A DNA stretch of 34,732 nucleotides from Myxococcales bacterium (GCA_016212965.1 JACRDA010000303.1:1-34732), one strand, 5' to 3'. Shown: positions 1 to 8,115, counted from the first letter of the stretch. The notes: generated by a model not told the origin, from the sequence alone. Translations and numbers: made by a program.

Positions 1-932
1 CCGGCGCCGCCCGCGCCCGCCGCGCCGCCCGCGCCGCCCTGGCAGCTGCCCCTCACTGCCGTGAGGTTGGTCTCGCCGCTGCAGCCGTGGCACGCCGGAT
101 CGGCCGCGCGCACGCCGCCGCTCACGAGCCAGCCGGTCTCGTAGCGCGCGAGCCCGAGCGCCGTATCGGCCGCGCTGCCGAAGGTCGACACGCCCTCGAG
201 CGCGCCGTTCTCGTCGTAGCGCGCGACGAAGGCGCCGCCCGTCGCGTCGGTCGTCGCGGGGCCGTCCTCGAAGTGCCCGACCGCGCCGTCGAGCGCGCCG
301 GCGAGCGCGACCGGTCCGGACGCCGCGCCGTCGAGCGCGCCGACCACGATCCTGGCGCCGGGCGCCGTCGTGTACACGCGCCGTACCCAGCGCGTGCAGA
401 GCTCGGTGCCCGTGACGGTGACGCGCGCCACGAAGAGGCCATCGCTCGCACCGGGCGCCTCGTCGACCACCGTCGGCGTGCTGTCGGCGCAGCTCGGGGG
501 CAGGGTGACGGCCCCGCCGCGATAGCGCGCCGCGACGAGGAACGCGGACGCCGGCCCGGCGCTCACGCGCGCGAGCGCCTCGAGGCTCCCGCCCGCCGGG
601 CGCGCGATGTCGGTGCGCGCGAGGCAGGCGCCGTCGTCGGGACCGAGCGCCACGAGCGCGAGCCCGCCGCCGGGCGCGCTGGCGGAGGGTGTGGCGCACG
701 CGTCGCCCGCGGGATCGCCGCTGCCGGGGGCGAGCGGGTAGGTCGCGAAGAGCATCGTGGTCGCGGGCGTGGGGCAGCTCGGCGTCGAGCCACCCGTGCC
801 GCTCGTGCTGCTCGTGCTGGCGGACGGCACGAGCTCGTACTTGTCGAGCCCGAAGCACCCGTCGCAGCCGAGCGCGGGCAGACCGAGCGCCGCGCCGAGC
901 GCGAGCCAGTGGAGCCTTCCGATGGGCGTCAT
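1..932 (-). CDS. Putative lipoprotein with SBBP-like beta-propeller repeats (3' end outside window)
   Basis: The reading frame is open from an ATG at 932 to the left edge (310 codons), with no in-frame stop when read codon by codon, so the C-terminus is missing. The N-terminus is a hydrophobic export signal ending in ALGC-D (Cys about residue 23), suggesting lipid attachment. A short Ser/Thr/Gly linker follows. Later segments of the type GGAFVARYDENGALEGV, followed by a Gly/Ser-Ala-Asp stretch, resemble the strand-turn units of SBBP-type propeller proteins common in myxobacteria. The ATG lies one base after the stop of the upstream gene (934-1599), so the two are probably translationally coupled. 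Family assignment comes from repeat style only; the ligand or function is unknown. Confidence 0.75.
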   Translation of the reverse strand, partial: MTPIGRLHWLALGAALGLPALGCDGCFGLDKYELVPSASTSSTSGTGGSTPSCPTPATTMLFATYPLAPGSGDPAGDACATPSASAPGGGLALVALGPDDGACLARTDIARPAGGSLEALARVSAGPASAFLVAARYRGGAVTLPPSCADSTPTVVDEAPGASDGLFVARVTVTGTELCTRWVRRVYTTAPGARIVVGALDGAASGPVALAGALDGAVGHFEDGPATTDATGGAFVARYDENGALEGVSTFGSAADTALGLARYETGWLVSGGVRAADPACHGCSGETNLTAVRGSCQGGAGGAAGAGGA

Positions 933-933
933 G

Positions 934-1599
934 TCAGAAGCTCGCCTCCACGACGAGCTCGCCGCCGGTCGCGCCGACGGATGGCGTCACCCGGAGCGTG
1001 CCCGCGCTCGCCACGGCGTCGGGGGTGGTGTTCGCGCCCGCGACCGGTGGCGGCGCAGCCGTGCTGCCGAGCACGATGAGGAGCAGGCCGCCGGTGAGCA
1101 CGGGCATCCCGACGCCGACGAGGATGTCGGCCGCGCGGGCGCCGTCGCGCACGCGGCGATACGTGCGTGCGCCCGTCGTGCCCTCGACGCACTTGTGGTC
1201 CGGGCATTCGCGCTCGAGGCCGAGGGCCGAGGCGCCCGCCACGGTCCAGGCGAGCGAGGCCGCGACGAGCGCCCCCGCCCCGAGGCCCGCGAGCACGGTG
1301 CCGACCGCCTGGAACGGGCCCTCGGGCGCGCCGTCGCCGCCACTCGGCAGCAGATCGCCGAGGCCGGCCACGACCCCGCGCACCTTGCCGACCGAACCGT
1401 CGAGATCCTCCGGCAGTGGGGTCGTCGCGGGTGGTGGCGCAGGCGCTCGGGGCGTCGTCGGCGCGGGCGGCGGTGCGGCGACCGGCGCGGGCGGTTGTGC
1501 GGCGGCGCGGCCGGCACCGTCGGCTCGGGCCGTGAAGGGCGCGCTCGCCAGGCCGAGCGCCGCGAGGGTGAGGATGGTGCGAAGACGCGAGCTCGCCAT
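934..1599 (-). CDS. Hypothetical exported protein with Pro-rich linker and two hydrophobic helices
   Basis: 221 aa. An N-terminal signal peptide (about residues 1-26, ending near FTARADG) is followed by an Ala/Pro-rich linker. Two long hydrophobic segments follow, at about 100-125 and 165-185. The final 20 residues alternate hydrophobic and small residues and end in phenylalanine (...LVVEASF), like the last strand of an outer-membrane beta protein. The upstream gene (1615-2346) has the same order of parts and a very similar last strand, with only 15 bases between them. I do not recognise the family. The layout suggests an envelope protein, but no function can be assigned. Confidence 0.8.
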   Translation of the reverse strand: MASSRLRTILTLAALGLASAPFTARADGAGRAAAQPPAPVAAPPPAPTTPRAPAPPPATTPLPEDLDGSVGKVRGVVAGLGDLLPSGGDGAPEGPFQAVGTVLAGLGAGALVAASLAWTVAGASALGLERECPDHKCVEGTTGARTYRRVRDGARAADILVGVGMPVLTGGLLLIVLGSTAAPPPVAGANTTPDAVASAGTLRVTPSVGATGGELVVEASF

Positions 1600-1614
1600 G
1601 GTTCGCGCCCCCGG

Positions 1615-2346
1615 TCAGAACGCGCCCTCGACGGACACGCCGCTCGCGCCCACCGTCACGAGGGGCCGCACCTCGACCGTGGTGCCGCCCGAGGCGTAGC
1701 GGACGAGCATGTGCTCCTGATCGATGAAGCCCGCGATGAGCGCGGCCGTGCCGGCCACCTGCAAGAGGCCGTCGGACAGGAGCAGCCCGATGCCCGAGGG
1801 GCGCGCGCGCACCGTCTGCATCGCGGCGAACGGGCCGGCGATCGGGACGTAGAGGATGGCCCAGTCCTCGGGGTCGACGCCGTTGTCCTCGTCGATCGGC
1901 CGATCTTCCTCGACCTTGGCGCCGATGATGCCGCCGAGCGAGGCGAGCAGCCACCCGGTCGCGAGCAGCGTCGCGCCCGAGGTGATGAGCGAGGTGTTGA
2001 AGGACCAGTCGGTGACGTAGCCCTCCGGGGTCGGTCGGTCGGGGTCCCAGTTGGGGATCACCGTCGGCTTGGCGGGGCAGGGCTGCGCGACCACCACCGC
2101 GGGTGGCGCGGCCGGGGCGGGCGCGGGCGCGTACGCCGTCGGCGGGGCCGCGGGCGGAGGGTAGTACGGCGGTGGGGGGTAGGCCGGCGGTGCGTAGGGC
2201 TGGGGTGGTGGCGGCGGTTGCGGTGCGGTCGCGGTCGGCGGTGGAGCCGTGGGCGCGGTCGCGGTCGCGGGCGGCGGCGGTGCCGGCTGCGCCTCGGCGC
2301 CTTGCGCCCATGCGAGCGCGGCGAGGCCGAGCGCGACCGGCGCCAT
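1615..2346 (-). CDS. Hypothetical exported Pro-rich membrane protein
   Basis: 243 aa from the ATG at 2346, where an export signal begins (MAPVALGLAALAWAQGAEAQ). The frame stays open to an earlier ATG at 2430, but the residues added do not look like a signal peptide. Residues about 20-85 are a Pro/Ala/Tyr-rich spacer (PPP, YPPPPYYPP). Then come a hydrophobic segment (SLITSGATLLATGWLLASLGG), a second one (GIGLLLSDGLLQVAGTAALIAGF) and a C-terminal strand ending in GVSVEGAF. The gene after it (934-1599) shares this plan, so they may be diverged tandem paralogues in one transcript. The start is uncertain because no strong Shine-Dalgarno site is visible. Confidence 0.75.
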   Translation of the reverse strand: MAPVALGLAALAWAQGAEAQPAPPPPATATAPTAPPPTATAPQPPPPPQPYAPPAYPPPPYYPPPAAPPTAYAPAPAPAAPPAVVVAQPCPAKPTVIPNWDPDRPTPEGYVTDWSFNTSLITSGATLLATGWLLASLGGIIGAKVEEDRPIDEDNGVDPEDWAILYVPIAGPFAAMQTVRARPSGIGLLLSDGLLQVAGTAALIAGFIDQEHMLVRYASGGTTVEVRPLVTVGASGVSVEGAF

Positions 2347-2461
2347 GCGTCGAGCTCGGCCCGGGGTGCGCGTGCCCTCACCCCGTGCCCCGTGACGCGC
2401 CGTGTGCGGAGTCCCGTACACGAGAAGCATGCTCCGAGCATACCGCGCGGCGAGTGCGCCG

Positions 2462-4438
2462 TCAGCCGCGGCGCCGGGCGCCCCAAGTGCGACGGGCCCG
2501 GAGGAGCCCCGCGAGCCCGAGGAGCCCGAGCGCGGCCGCGTCCTCGCTGCCCACGCCCCGAGCGCTCGCGGGCGCGAGGCGACACGCGCAGCCGCCCGAG
2601 GCGGAGGGGGGCAGCGCACCTCCGGCGTGGAGCGGCGCGGGCGCGCACTCGCCGCCCACGCAGGCCGCGCCGATCCCGCACGCGACGCCGCAGCTCCCGC
2701 AGTGCTCTCGGTCGGTCGCGGGATCGACGCAGCCCGCGCCGCAGTCGAGCTCGCCCGCGGTCGCGCAGACGCAGGCGCCCGCGAGGCAGGCGAGGTACGG
2801 CGCGCAGCCGACCGAGCCCGGCTCCGGCGTGAAGTCGACGTCGAGCTCGTACGCGCCCTCGAGCTCGATGGGCATCTGCACGTAGGTGTCGACGACGAGC
2901 AGGTACTGCCCGGGCGTCACCGAGGCGCTGAGCTCGGTGTCGTCGCGCGCCAAGCAGGCGTCCTGATCGGGCGCGGAGAGCAGGTGCAGATCGGGATCGC
3001 GATCGGCGTAGCTCGGCACCTTGGCGACGAGCGTGCCCGGCTGGCAGACGTCGAGTCGGTACACCCACTCGCGGCCGTACTCCGGCGTGCTCGGCGCGCA
3101 CGAGTAGTAGTTGAAGTACTGCGACGGGCCGACGGTCGTGTCGCGCGCGTCCTGGAACGGGAAGGACGGGATCGCGATGGGATGGCTGCGGTGCCCCTCG
3201 GCCGGCGCGGGCAGGTTCGTGAAGCTCGTCTCGAGCAAATCCCAGAGCTCGGTGTGGGGCGCGTCGTAGTTGAGCGCCCACATGCCGACGCCACCGAGGT
3301 CCTCGGCGAGCGCCAGGCCGTACTTGGCGGCGAGGCTTTCGGCGTCGTCGTAGTAGACCTCGTGCCAGGCCCCGGCCGACTGCCACCGGTACCAGGGGTT
3401 CTTGATGCCGTCGTCCCAGAGCTTCTCGACGTTGCCCGAGGCGAGGTCGCCGACCGACGCCGAGTACGTGACGGCGCCCAGGCTGTCGACGGTGGCCGCT
3501 CCGAGCTCGCCCGTCGCCGTCACCCACTCGCGGCCATAGTACGGCACGCCCCAGACGAGCTGGCGGCGCTTCGCGGCCGGAATGAGCTTCGAGTAGCTCG
3601 CGATGCTCCGCACCATCGAGAGGCTCGAGTACGGAGCCCAGTCCGGCGTCACCCGCAACAGGCCCGCCGGGCCGGCGTGCGAGGAGCCACCCCAGAAGTA
3701 GCCGTAGCCCATGAGGAAGAACCAGTCGGCCTGATCGAGCAGGGCCGGCACGTCGAGCGCGTTGCCGTAGTTCTCGGTCGGGGCGGCGATGCTGATCTCG
3801 GCGTCCGCGTGGCCGCCCGCGTCGAGCGCGGCGCGGAGCTCCGTCACGAACGTCGTGAAGTCGTCGCGCGTGGCGGAGTTGACGAACTCGAAGTCGACCG
3901 AGATGCCGTCGGCGCCGCCCGCCTCGAGCTCGGCGAGCATGTTGGCGATCGTGGTCGCGCGATTCGCGGGCGAAGAGCACAGGGCCTGGATGCCGCTGCC
4001 GCTGAAGAGCGTGAAGGTGAGATCCACGCGCACCCCGGCGTCGTGCGCGGCCGTGACGGTCGCCGTGTCGGGCCAGCCGTGGTGCGCCGTCACGTTGCCG
4101 CTCGCGTCGAGGTCGAGCGAGAACCACGCGAGGTGCGTCAGCGCCGACCAGCGGATGGTCGACAGGTCGGTCACCCAGTAGGGGTAGTAGCCGTAGACGA
4201 CGCGCTCGAGGTTGCTCGCAAGGGTCGTTGGCAAGGAGCGCGGCGGGATGCGGGGCCGCAACGGCTCCGCTGCGTGGCGCGCGCTCTCCGCGGCGTGCCA
4301 CGACGGCGGCGGTGCGCTCGCGGTCGCCGGCTCGGGCGCCGTGGGCTCGCCCGCGAGTGCGGTGCCCGCGCCGAGCGTGAGCGCGAGCCCGAGCGCGAGC
4401 GGGCGGATGCCGGTGCGGCCGGGCGGTGTCGGCTTCAC
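2462..4438 (-). CDS. Secreted glycoside hydrolase family 18 protein with PPC, Stig1-like and MYXO-CTERM regions
   Basis: 658 aa from a GTG at 4438, where a signal peptide begins (RPLALGLALTLGAGTALAGEP); the frame upstream is open but uncharacteristic. Residues about 75-400 form a GH18 barrel: strands YGYYPYW, LTFTLF, the catalytic segment DGISVDFE (Asp177, Asp182, Glu184), FFLMGYGYFWG and VGMWALNYD. In the usual DxxDxDxE signature the second Asp is Ser180; the acid Glu is kept. About 416-538 looks like a pre-peptidase C-terminal (PPC) domain. About 540-612 is a Stig1-like Cys-rich module (CVDPATDREHCGSCG). The tail has GGCACR, a hydrophobic helix and an Arg cluster, which is a MYXO-CTERM signal for surface sorting in myxobacteria. 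Likely a chitinase, or a peptidoglycan-acting enzyme of the YaaH/SleL kind; the substrate is not visible. Confidence 0.93.
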   Translation of the reverse strand: MKPTPPGRTGIRPLALGLALTLGAGTALAGEPTAPEPATASAPPPSWHAAESARHAAEPLRPRIPPRSLPTTLASNLERVVYGYYPYWVTDLSTIRWSALTHLAWFSLDLDASGNVTAHHGWPDTATVTAAHDAGVRVDLTFTLFSGSGIQALCSSPANRATTIANMLAELEAGGADGISVDFEFVNSATRDDFTTFVTELRAALDAGGHADAEISIAAPTENYGNALDVPALLDQADWFFLMGYGYFWGGSSHAGPAGLLRVTPDWAPYSSLSMVRSIASYSKLIPAAKRRQLVWGVPYYGREWVTATGELGAATVDSLGAVTYSASVGDLASGNVEKLWDDGIKNPWYRWQSAGAWHEVYYDDAESLAAKYGLALAEDLGGVGMWALNYDAPHTELWDLLETSFTNLPAPAEGHRSHPIAIPSFPFQDARDTTVGPSQYFNYYSCAPSTPEYGREWVYRLDVCQPGTLVAKVPSYADRDPDLHLLSAPDQDACLARDDTELSASVTPGQYLLVVDTYVQMPIELEGAYELDVDFTPEPGSVGCAPYLACLAGACVCATAGELDCGAGCVDPATDREHCGSCGVACGIGAACVGGECAPAPLHAGGALPPSASGGCACRLAPASARGVGSEDAAALGLLGLAGLLRARRTWGARRRG

Positions 4439-4522
4439 GGGGTCGCCTGCCGCACGACGTCGCTCGTCGCTCCCCGCAGCCCCATGGGCGGCGCATTGCC
4501 CGGGTCCGCGAAGTGATGCAGA

Positions 4523-4966
4523 ATGCCCTCGGCAGCGGCGGCGTCGCTTCGCATGTCGACATTGTACCTCTGCGCTGACCCCGAGAGCACGGGCGTCGAC
4601 CTTCGTTTTCGCCCACGGCCGGGCGCCGAGGGCGCAGCGCCGGAGACAGACGAGCGGTACCTCGCGGTCCCGGCCGGCACGTTCCTCACGGTCGGCAAGC
4701 CGTACCGCGGTGCGGACATCGAGCTCCACGGCGCGCCGTACGTATCCGGGCAGCACGCCGAGCTCGGGAACGTGAACGGCTGCTGGACCGTGCGCGACCT
4801 CGGCTCGCGCGAGGGCACGTACGTGAATCGGGCTCGCGTCGACGGCGTGATTCCGACCGTGCTGTACCCCGGTGACAGGGTGCGCTTCGCGAGGGCCGAG
4901 TGCATCGTGCGCGAGGCGCCCTGCGCCGCTGCCGTGGAGCCCGCATCGCGGCCCGGGGCCGCCTGA
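4523..4966 (+). CDS. FHA domain-containing protein
   Basis: 147 aa, or 137 aa if the ATG at 4553 is used; neither start has a strong ribosome site. One forkhead-associated domain spans roughly residues 45-130: FLTVGKPYRG, VSGQHAEL, then RDLGSREGTYVNRARV and PGDRVRF. FHA domains bind phosphothreonine peptides. The central Ser-x-x-His of the second motif is kept (SGQH), but the usual GR is GK and the usual NG before Thr is EG, so binding may be weakened or altered. It has no membrane segment and should be cytosolic. It is divergent from the GH18 gene, and the next plus-strand gene starts 23 bases after its stop, which suggests co-transcription with the LolC/E-like lipoprotein. Confidence 0.88.
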   Translation: MPSAAAASLRMSTLYLCADPESTGVDLRFRPRPGAEGAAPETDERYLAVPAGTFLTVGKPYRGADIELHGAPYVSGQHAELGNVNGCWTVRDLGSREGTYVNRARVDGVIPTVLYPGDRVRFARAECIVREAPCAAAVEPASRPGAA

Positions 4967-4989
4967 CGCGCTACCTGGAGCGCAGCGCC

Positions 4990-5940
4990 GTGTGGAAAGG
5001 CAAAGCAGACCTCGGCGCCATCGCCGCGCTCGGATGCGCGGCGCTGCTCGCCTGTGCGTGTCGCGAGCGCCAGCGGACCGAGCCGCCGCAGGTGCGTGTG
5101 GAGGCCGCGTCCGGCACGCGGGACGAGACCGGGCCCGAGCTCGTGGCCGACGCGCCCCTGCCGGCGGGAACAGCGCTGCGCGACAAGATCCTCGGCGTGA
5201 ACGCGCACGTGATCGTGCTGAAGTACTCGGTCGACTTTTCCGAGTACCGCTCCGTGATCGACCAGGTGCGCGGCGTCGCCGGCGTCGCGGCCGTCGCCCC
5301 GTTCACGCTCGGGCCGATGACGCTCGCGGCGCGGCGTGGGACTGCCGAGGTCATCGTGAAGGGCGTCGACCCCGAGCTCATGCCGGCGGTCCTCGATCTG
5401 CCGAAGCACATCGTCGAGGGCTCGCTCGCCGGGCTGCGCCTGCCGGGCGCGCAGCCGCCGCACACCCTGGCGCTCGGCGACGCGGGCACCGGCGCCCACC
5501 CGTGCGACGGCGCCACCGCGGCGACCCAGGTGCCGGGCGTCGTCCTCGGGCGGACGCTCGCCCGGCGCCTCGGGCTCGGCATCGGCGCCTGCGCCGAGCT
5601 GACCGACCACGACGAGCAGTTCCGCCTGGGGCCCGCGACGACCCTGCCCTTCCGCGTGATCGCCCTCTTCGACGTCGGCTTCGACGAGTACGACTCGAAG
5701 CTCGCCTACGTGGACCTCCGCGCGTGGCAGGCGCTCGCAGGTCGGGGTGACAGCGTCACGGGCGTCGAGCTGCGCGTCGAGTACGTCGAGCGCGCCGGCG
5801 AGATCGCGCAGCGGATCCGGACCGCCCTCGGCGACGGCCCCTACAAGACCCTCGACTGGCGCGAGCTGAACCCAGGCCTGTTCGGCCCGGACCCGGCCGC
5901 GAGCGCGCCCCCACCGGGCGCCGTGTCGGCTGCGCCGTAG
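4990..5940 (+). CDS. Stand-alone LolC/LolE-type periplasmic domain as a lipoprotein
   Basis: 316 aa. The GTG at 4990 was chosen because GGAG lies 9 bases upstream and it begins a clear lipoprotein signal (MWKGKADLGAIAALGCAALLAC, probable lipid Cys22). The mature part matches the ectodomain of the lipoprotein-releasing permeases LolC/LolE (MacB-like periplasmic core): LRDKILGVNAHV, a VAAVAPF strand, VKGVDPE, VVLGRTLARRLGLGIG, the segment FDVGFDEYDSKLAYVDL, GDSVTGVELRV, and a final LDWRELNPGLF. In true permeases this last motif leads into three more membrane helices. Here the protein stops after a short Ala/Pro tail, and no ABC ATPase or permease is adjacent. The natural start, signal and stop make a sequencing break unlikely. 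Function unknown; it may bind lipoproteins or act as an accessory to a complete Lol system. Confidence 0.9.
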   Translation: MWKGKADLGAIAALGCAALLACACRERQRTEPPQVRVEAASGTRDETGPELVADAPLPAGTALRDKILGVNAHVIVLKYSVDFSEYRSVIDQVRGVAGVAAVAPFTLGPMTLAARRGTAEVIVKGVDPELMPAVLDLPKHIVEGSLAGLRLPGAQPPHTLALGDAGTGAHPCDGATAATQVPGVVLGRTLARRLGLGIGACAELTDHDEQFRLGPATTLPFRVIALFDVGFDEYDSKLAYVDLRAWQALAGRGDSVTGVELRVEYVERAGEIAQRIRTALGDGPYKTLDWRELNPGLFGPDPAASAPPPGAVSAAP

Positions 5941-5966
5941 CGGGCGCGGGGTCGTGCTCGCGCCCG
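5941..5966 (+). terminator. GC-rich hairpin directly after the LolC/E-like gene
   Basis: A perfect 8-base inverted repeat (CGGGCGCG / CGCGCCCG) with a 10-base loop begins at the first base after the TAG stop at 5938-5940. There is no T-run after it, as is common in very GC-rich genomes, so this is a candidate terminator or RNA-stabilising hairpin rather than a classic intrinsic terminator. Confidence 0.35.
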
Positions 5967-6056
5967 ACCCCGGCATGAAGCCGCGGCGGCGCGACCGAAC
6001 CTCCCGCTCGCCTCGGGCGGCGCGCGAGCGTAGAAGCCCGAGCACGGAGGCCTCCG

Positions 6057-7328
6057 ATGAAGAGCCGTTCGCTCAAGCTCCTGGTCTTGGTCGCCGCGCT
6101 CCTCGCCTGCGCCGCGTCGGCCTGGTTCGTCCTCGCGCGCGCCAAGGTCGAGACGCTCCGCTTCGCGGCCGGACCGAGGGGCGGGGAAGGGTTCGTCTTC
6201 GCCGAGGCGCTGTCGCGGCTCCTGACCGACCTCGAGGTCGACCTCCGCCTCGACATCCTCGAGACCGAGGGGGCGGTCGAGAACCTCGAGATGCTCGAGG
6301 GCGGGCGCGCCGAGCTCGCCGCGGTGCAGAACGACGTGCCCATCCCGCCGCGGGCCCGCACGATTGCCTACCTCTATCCTCAGATGTTCCATCTGATCGT
6401 CCGCGCCGATTCCGACATCCGGACGCCTGCGGATCTAGCGGGCAAGCGCGTCGGCACGACGCAGGTCGCCGGCGCGTCGTCCCGCTCGCTGTCCGAGCTG
6501 CTCGCGCACTACGGGCTGACGGAGGCCCACCTGACGGTGTCCCATCACACGTCGAAGGAGCTCGTCGCCGGCTTCCTGGCGTCCGAGCTCGACGCGGTGT
6601 TCCGCACCGATCGTGTGGGCGAGCCGGGCTCGACGAACATCCTCACGACCGGGCTCGCCCGCCTCGTGCCGGTCGACCAAGGGGCCGCCATGCGCCTCTC
6701 GCGGCCGTACCTCGAGTCGCACTTCATCCCGAAGGGCGCCTATCGCGCCGCCGGCCCCGTCGTGCCGGAGGCGGACCTGCCGACGGTGGGCGTGCAGACC
6801 GTCTTTCTCGCGCGCGTGGGCGTGGACGACGCTGCGATCCACGCGCTCGCGGAGCTCCTGCTCGAGCACCGGCGCGAGCTCAGCGCGCTCTTCCCTGCCG
6901 GTGCCGCGACGATCGAGCCGGCGGCGGCCGCCTTCCACCCGGCCGTTCACCCGGGCGCCGCCGCTTACTTCGCGCGCAACGAGCCCGGCTTCCTCGTCGT
7001 GTACTCGGACGTCATCGCCCTCCTCATCACCCTCGCGGGCATCGCCGGCTCGGTCCTCCTCGCGCTGCGCTCGCGGCTGCGCCAGGGACGCAAGGACCGC
7101 TCGGACCGGCACAGCCTCGTGGTCGCAGCGCTCATCACGGAGGCGCTGCGCGCGACGACGCGCGCAGAGCTCGACGGTCTGCGCGCGCGGCTCTACGAGC
7201 TCTTCCCGGCGATCGTCGCGGAGCTCGATCGGGAGCTCGTGACGCCCGAGGCCTTCCAGACCTTCTCGATCGCCTGGCAGGCCGCCAGGACGGCGATCGA
7301 GGACCGCGGCCGGCAGCTCGGCGCATGA
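6057..7328 (+). CDS. TAXI-family TRAP-type solute-binding protein, membrane-anchored with cytosolic tail
   Basis: 423 aa. GGAGG lies 6 bases before the ATG. Residues 1-28 form a positively started hydrophobic segment. About 33-305 is a TAXI-type receptor fold: TLRFAAGPRGGEGFVFAEAL, an ELAAVQND strand, TIAYLYPQMFHLIVRADS, the segment PADLAGKRVGTTQVAGASS, and a domain-closing FRTDRVGEPG. A second membrane helix lies at about 313-337 (VVYSDVIALLITLAGIAGSVL), followed by basic residues and about 85 helical, probably cytosolic residues. Free TAXI receptors usually work with a TRAP permease (DctQM), and none is present here. The topology suggests a periplasmic ligand sensor anchored at both ends of the domain; the ligand is unknown. 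Confidence 0.9.
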   Translation: MKSRSLKLLVLVAALLACAASAWFVLARAKVETLRFAAGPRGGEGFVFAEALSRLLTDLEVDLRLDILETEGAVENLEMLEGGRAELAAVQNDVPIPPRARTIAYLYPQMFHLIVRADSDIRTPADLAGKRVGTTQVAGASSRSLSELLAHYGLTEAHLTVSHHTSKELVAGFLASELDAVFRTDRVGEPGSTNILTTGLARLVPVDQGAAMRLSRPYLESHFIPKGAYRAAGPVVPEADLPTVGVQTVFLARVGVDDAAIHALAELLLEHRRELSALFPAGAATIEPAAAAFHPAVHPGAAAYFARNEPGFLVVYSDVIALLITLAGIAGSVLLALRSRLRQGRKDRSDRHSLVVAALITEALRATTRAELDGLRARLYELFPAIVAELDRELVTPEAFQTFSIAWQAARTAIEDRGRQLGA

Positions 7329-7368
7329 CCGCCAACGCCGCCGCCGACGCGGGGGCCCGCGCGGCCCG

Positions 7369-8115
7369 TCAGGCGCTGCGCCAGCGCGCGTAGAGGGCGT
7401 CGCGCCAGGCCACGAGATCGGCGTAGCGCGCGCGGAGCTCGGGGTCCGAGAACGCGCGCCGGCTCGCGCGGCCGAGGCGCAGGCCCGTCGACGGCGGCTC
7501 CACGAAGGCGAGCGCCTGCGCCATCGTGATGTCGGCGTACGAGAAGGCCGGCAGCAGCGTGCGCGGCTCGTCCTGCGACGCCGAGCGCGCGAGCGCGGCG
7601 CGGAGCGCCTCGAGGACCGACTCGAGCTCCGCGCGATGCTCGGCGAGCGGGCGCGCGTCGCAGCCGTACTTGCGGAAGGTGCGGCGCACGCCCGCCTTGC
7701 CGATGCCGACCGCGAGCGGCCCGAGGACCTTGCGCAGGGCGCGCGGCACCATCTCGGCCAAGGCCGCGTCGTCGTCGAGCATGCGCGCGAGCGACAGCGC
7801 GCGGCCGGCGGCGAGCCCGCGATCGGCGAGCGCCTCGAAGGGCGCGACCTCGCCGCCGGGCCCCGGGAAGAGGCGCGGACCGTCGCCGTGCTCGTCCGCG
7901 TGGCGCGCGATGGCGCCCGAGTCCGAGAGCACGAGCTTGCCATCGCGGAGGACCGGCACGGTCACGTGGCCGCGCCATTTTCCGGTGAGGAGGCGCAGGC
8001 GCGGCTCGCCGAGCAGGGGCTGGTAGCTCCGGAAAGTGTACGCGACGTGCCGCACGTCGAGCGCGAAGCGCGCGCGCTCGCTCCAGGGCGAATAGGGCAG
8101 ACCGATGAGCTGCAT
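7369..8115 (-). CDS. Glutathione S-transferase family protein
   Basis: 248 aa. The start chosen is the ATG at 8115 because the thioredoxin-like domain begins at once (MQLIGLPYSPWSERARFAL). An in-frame ATG at 8169 overlaps the previous gene's stop and would add a non-homologous stretch. Residues 1-80 are the N-terminal glutathione-binding domain, with the cis-proline region VTVPVLRDG and the SDSGAIARHADE motif that contacts the glutathione gamma-glutamyl group. About 95-245 is the all-helical C-terminal domain, with an SYADITMAQAL helix carrying the usual Asp. The likely role is glutathione conjugation or a related thiol reaction in the cytosol; substrate unknown. A 32-bp repeat shared with the upstream gene's leader lies 14-45 bases before the start. 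Confidence 0.9.
   Translation of the reverse strand: MQLIGLPYSPWSERARFALDVRHVAYTFRSYQPLLGEPRLRLLTGKWRGHVTVPVLRDGKLVLSDSGAIARHADEHGDGPRLFPGPGGEVAPFEALADRGLAAGRALSLARMLDDDAALAEMVPRALRKVLGPLAVGIGKAGVRRTFRKYGCDARPLAEHRAELESVLEALRAALARSASQDEPRTLLPAFSYADITMAQALAFVEPPSTGLRLGRASRRAFSDPELRARYADLVAWRDALYARWRSA

Noticed and set aside
2402..4516. Very long plus-strand open frame antisense to the GH18 gene
   Set aside because: Its product is Arg/Ala/Val-rich with no domain, while the minus strand encodes a full GH18-PPC-Stig1-MYXO-CTERM protein. Long antisense frames are expected in DNA of this GC content.
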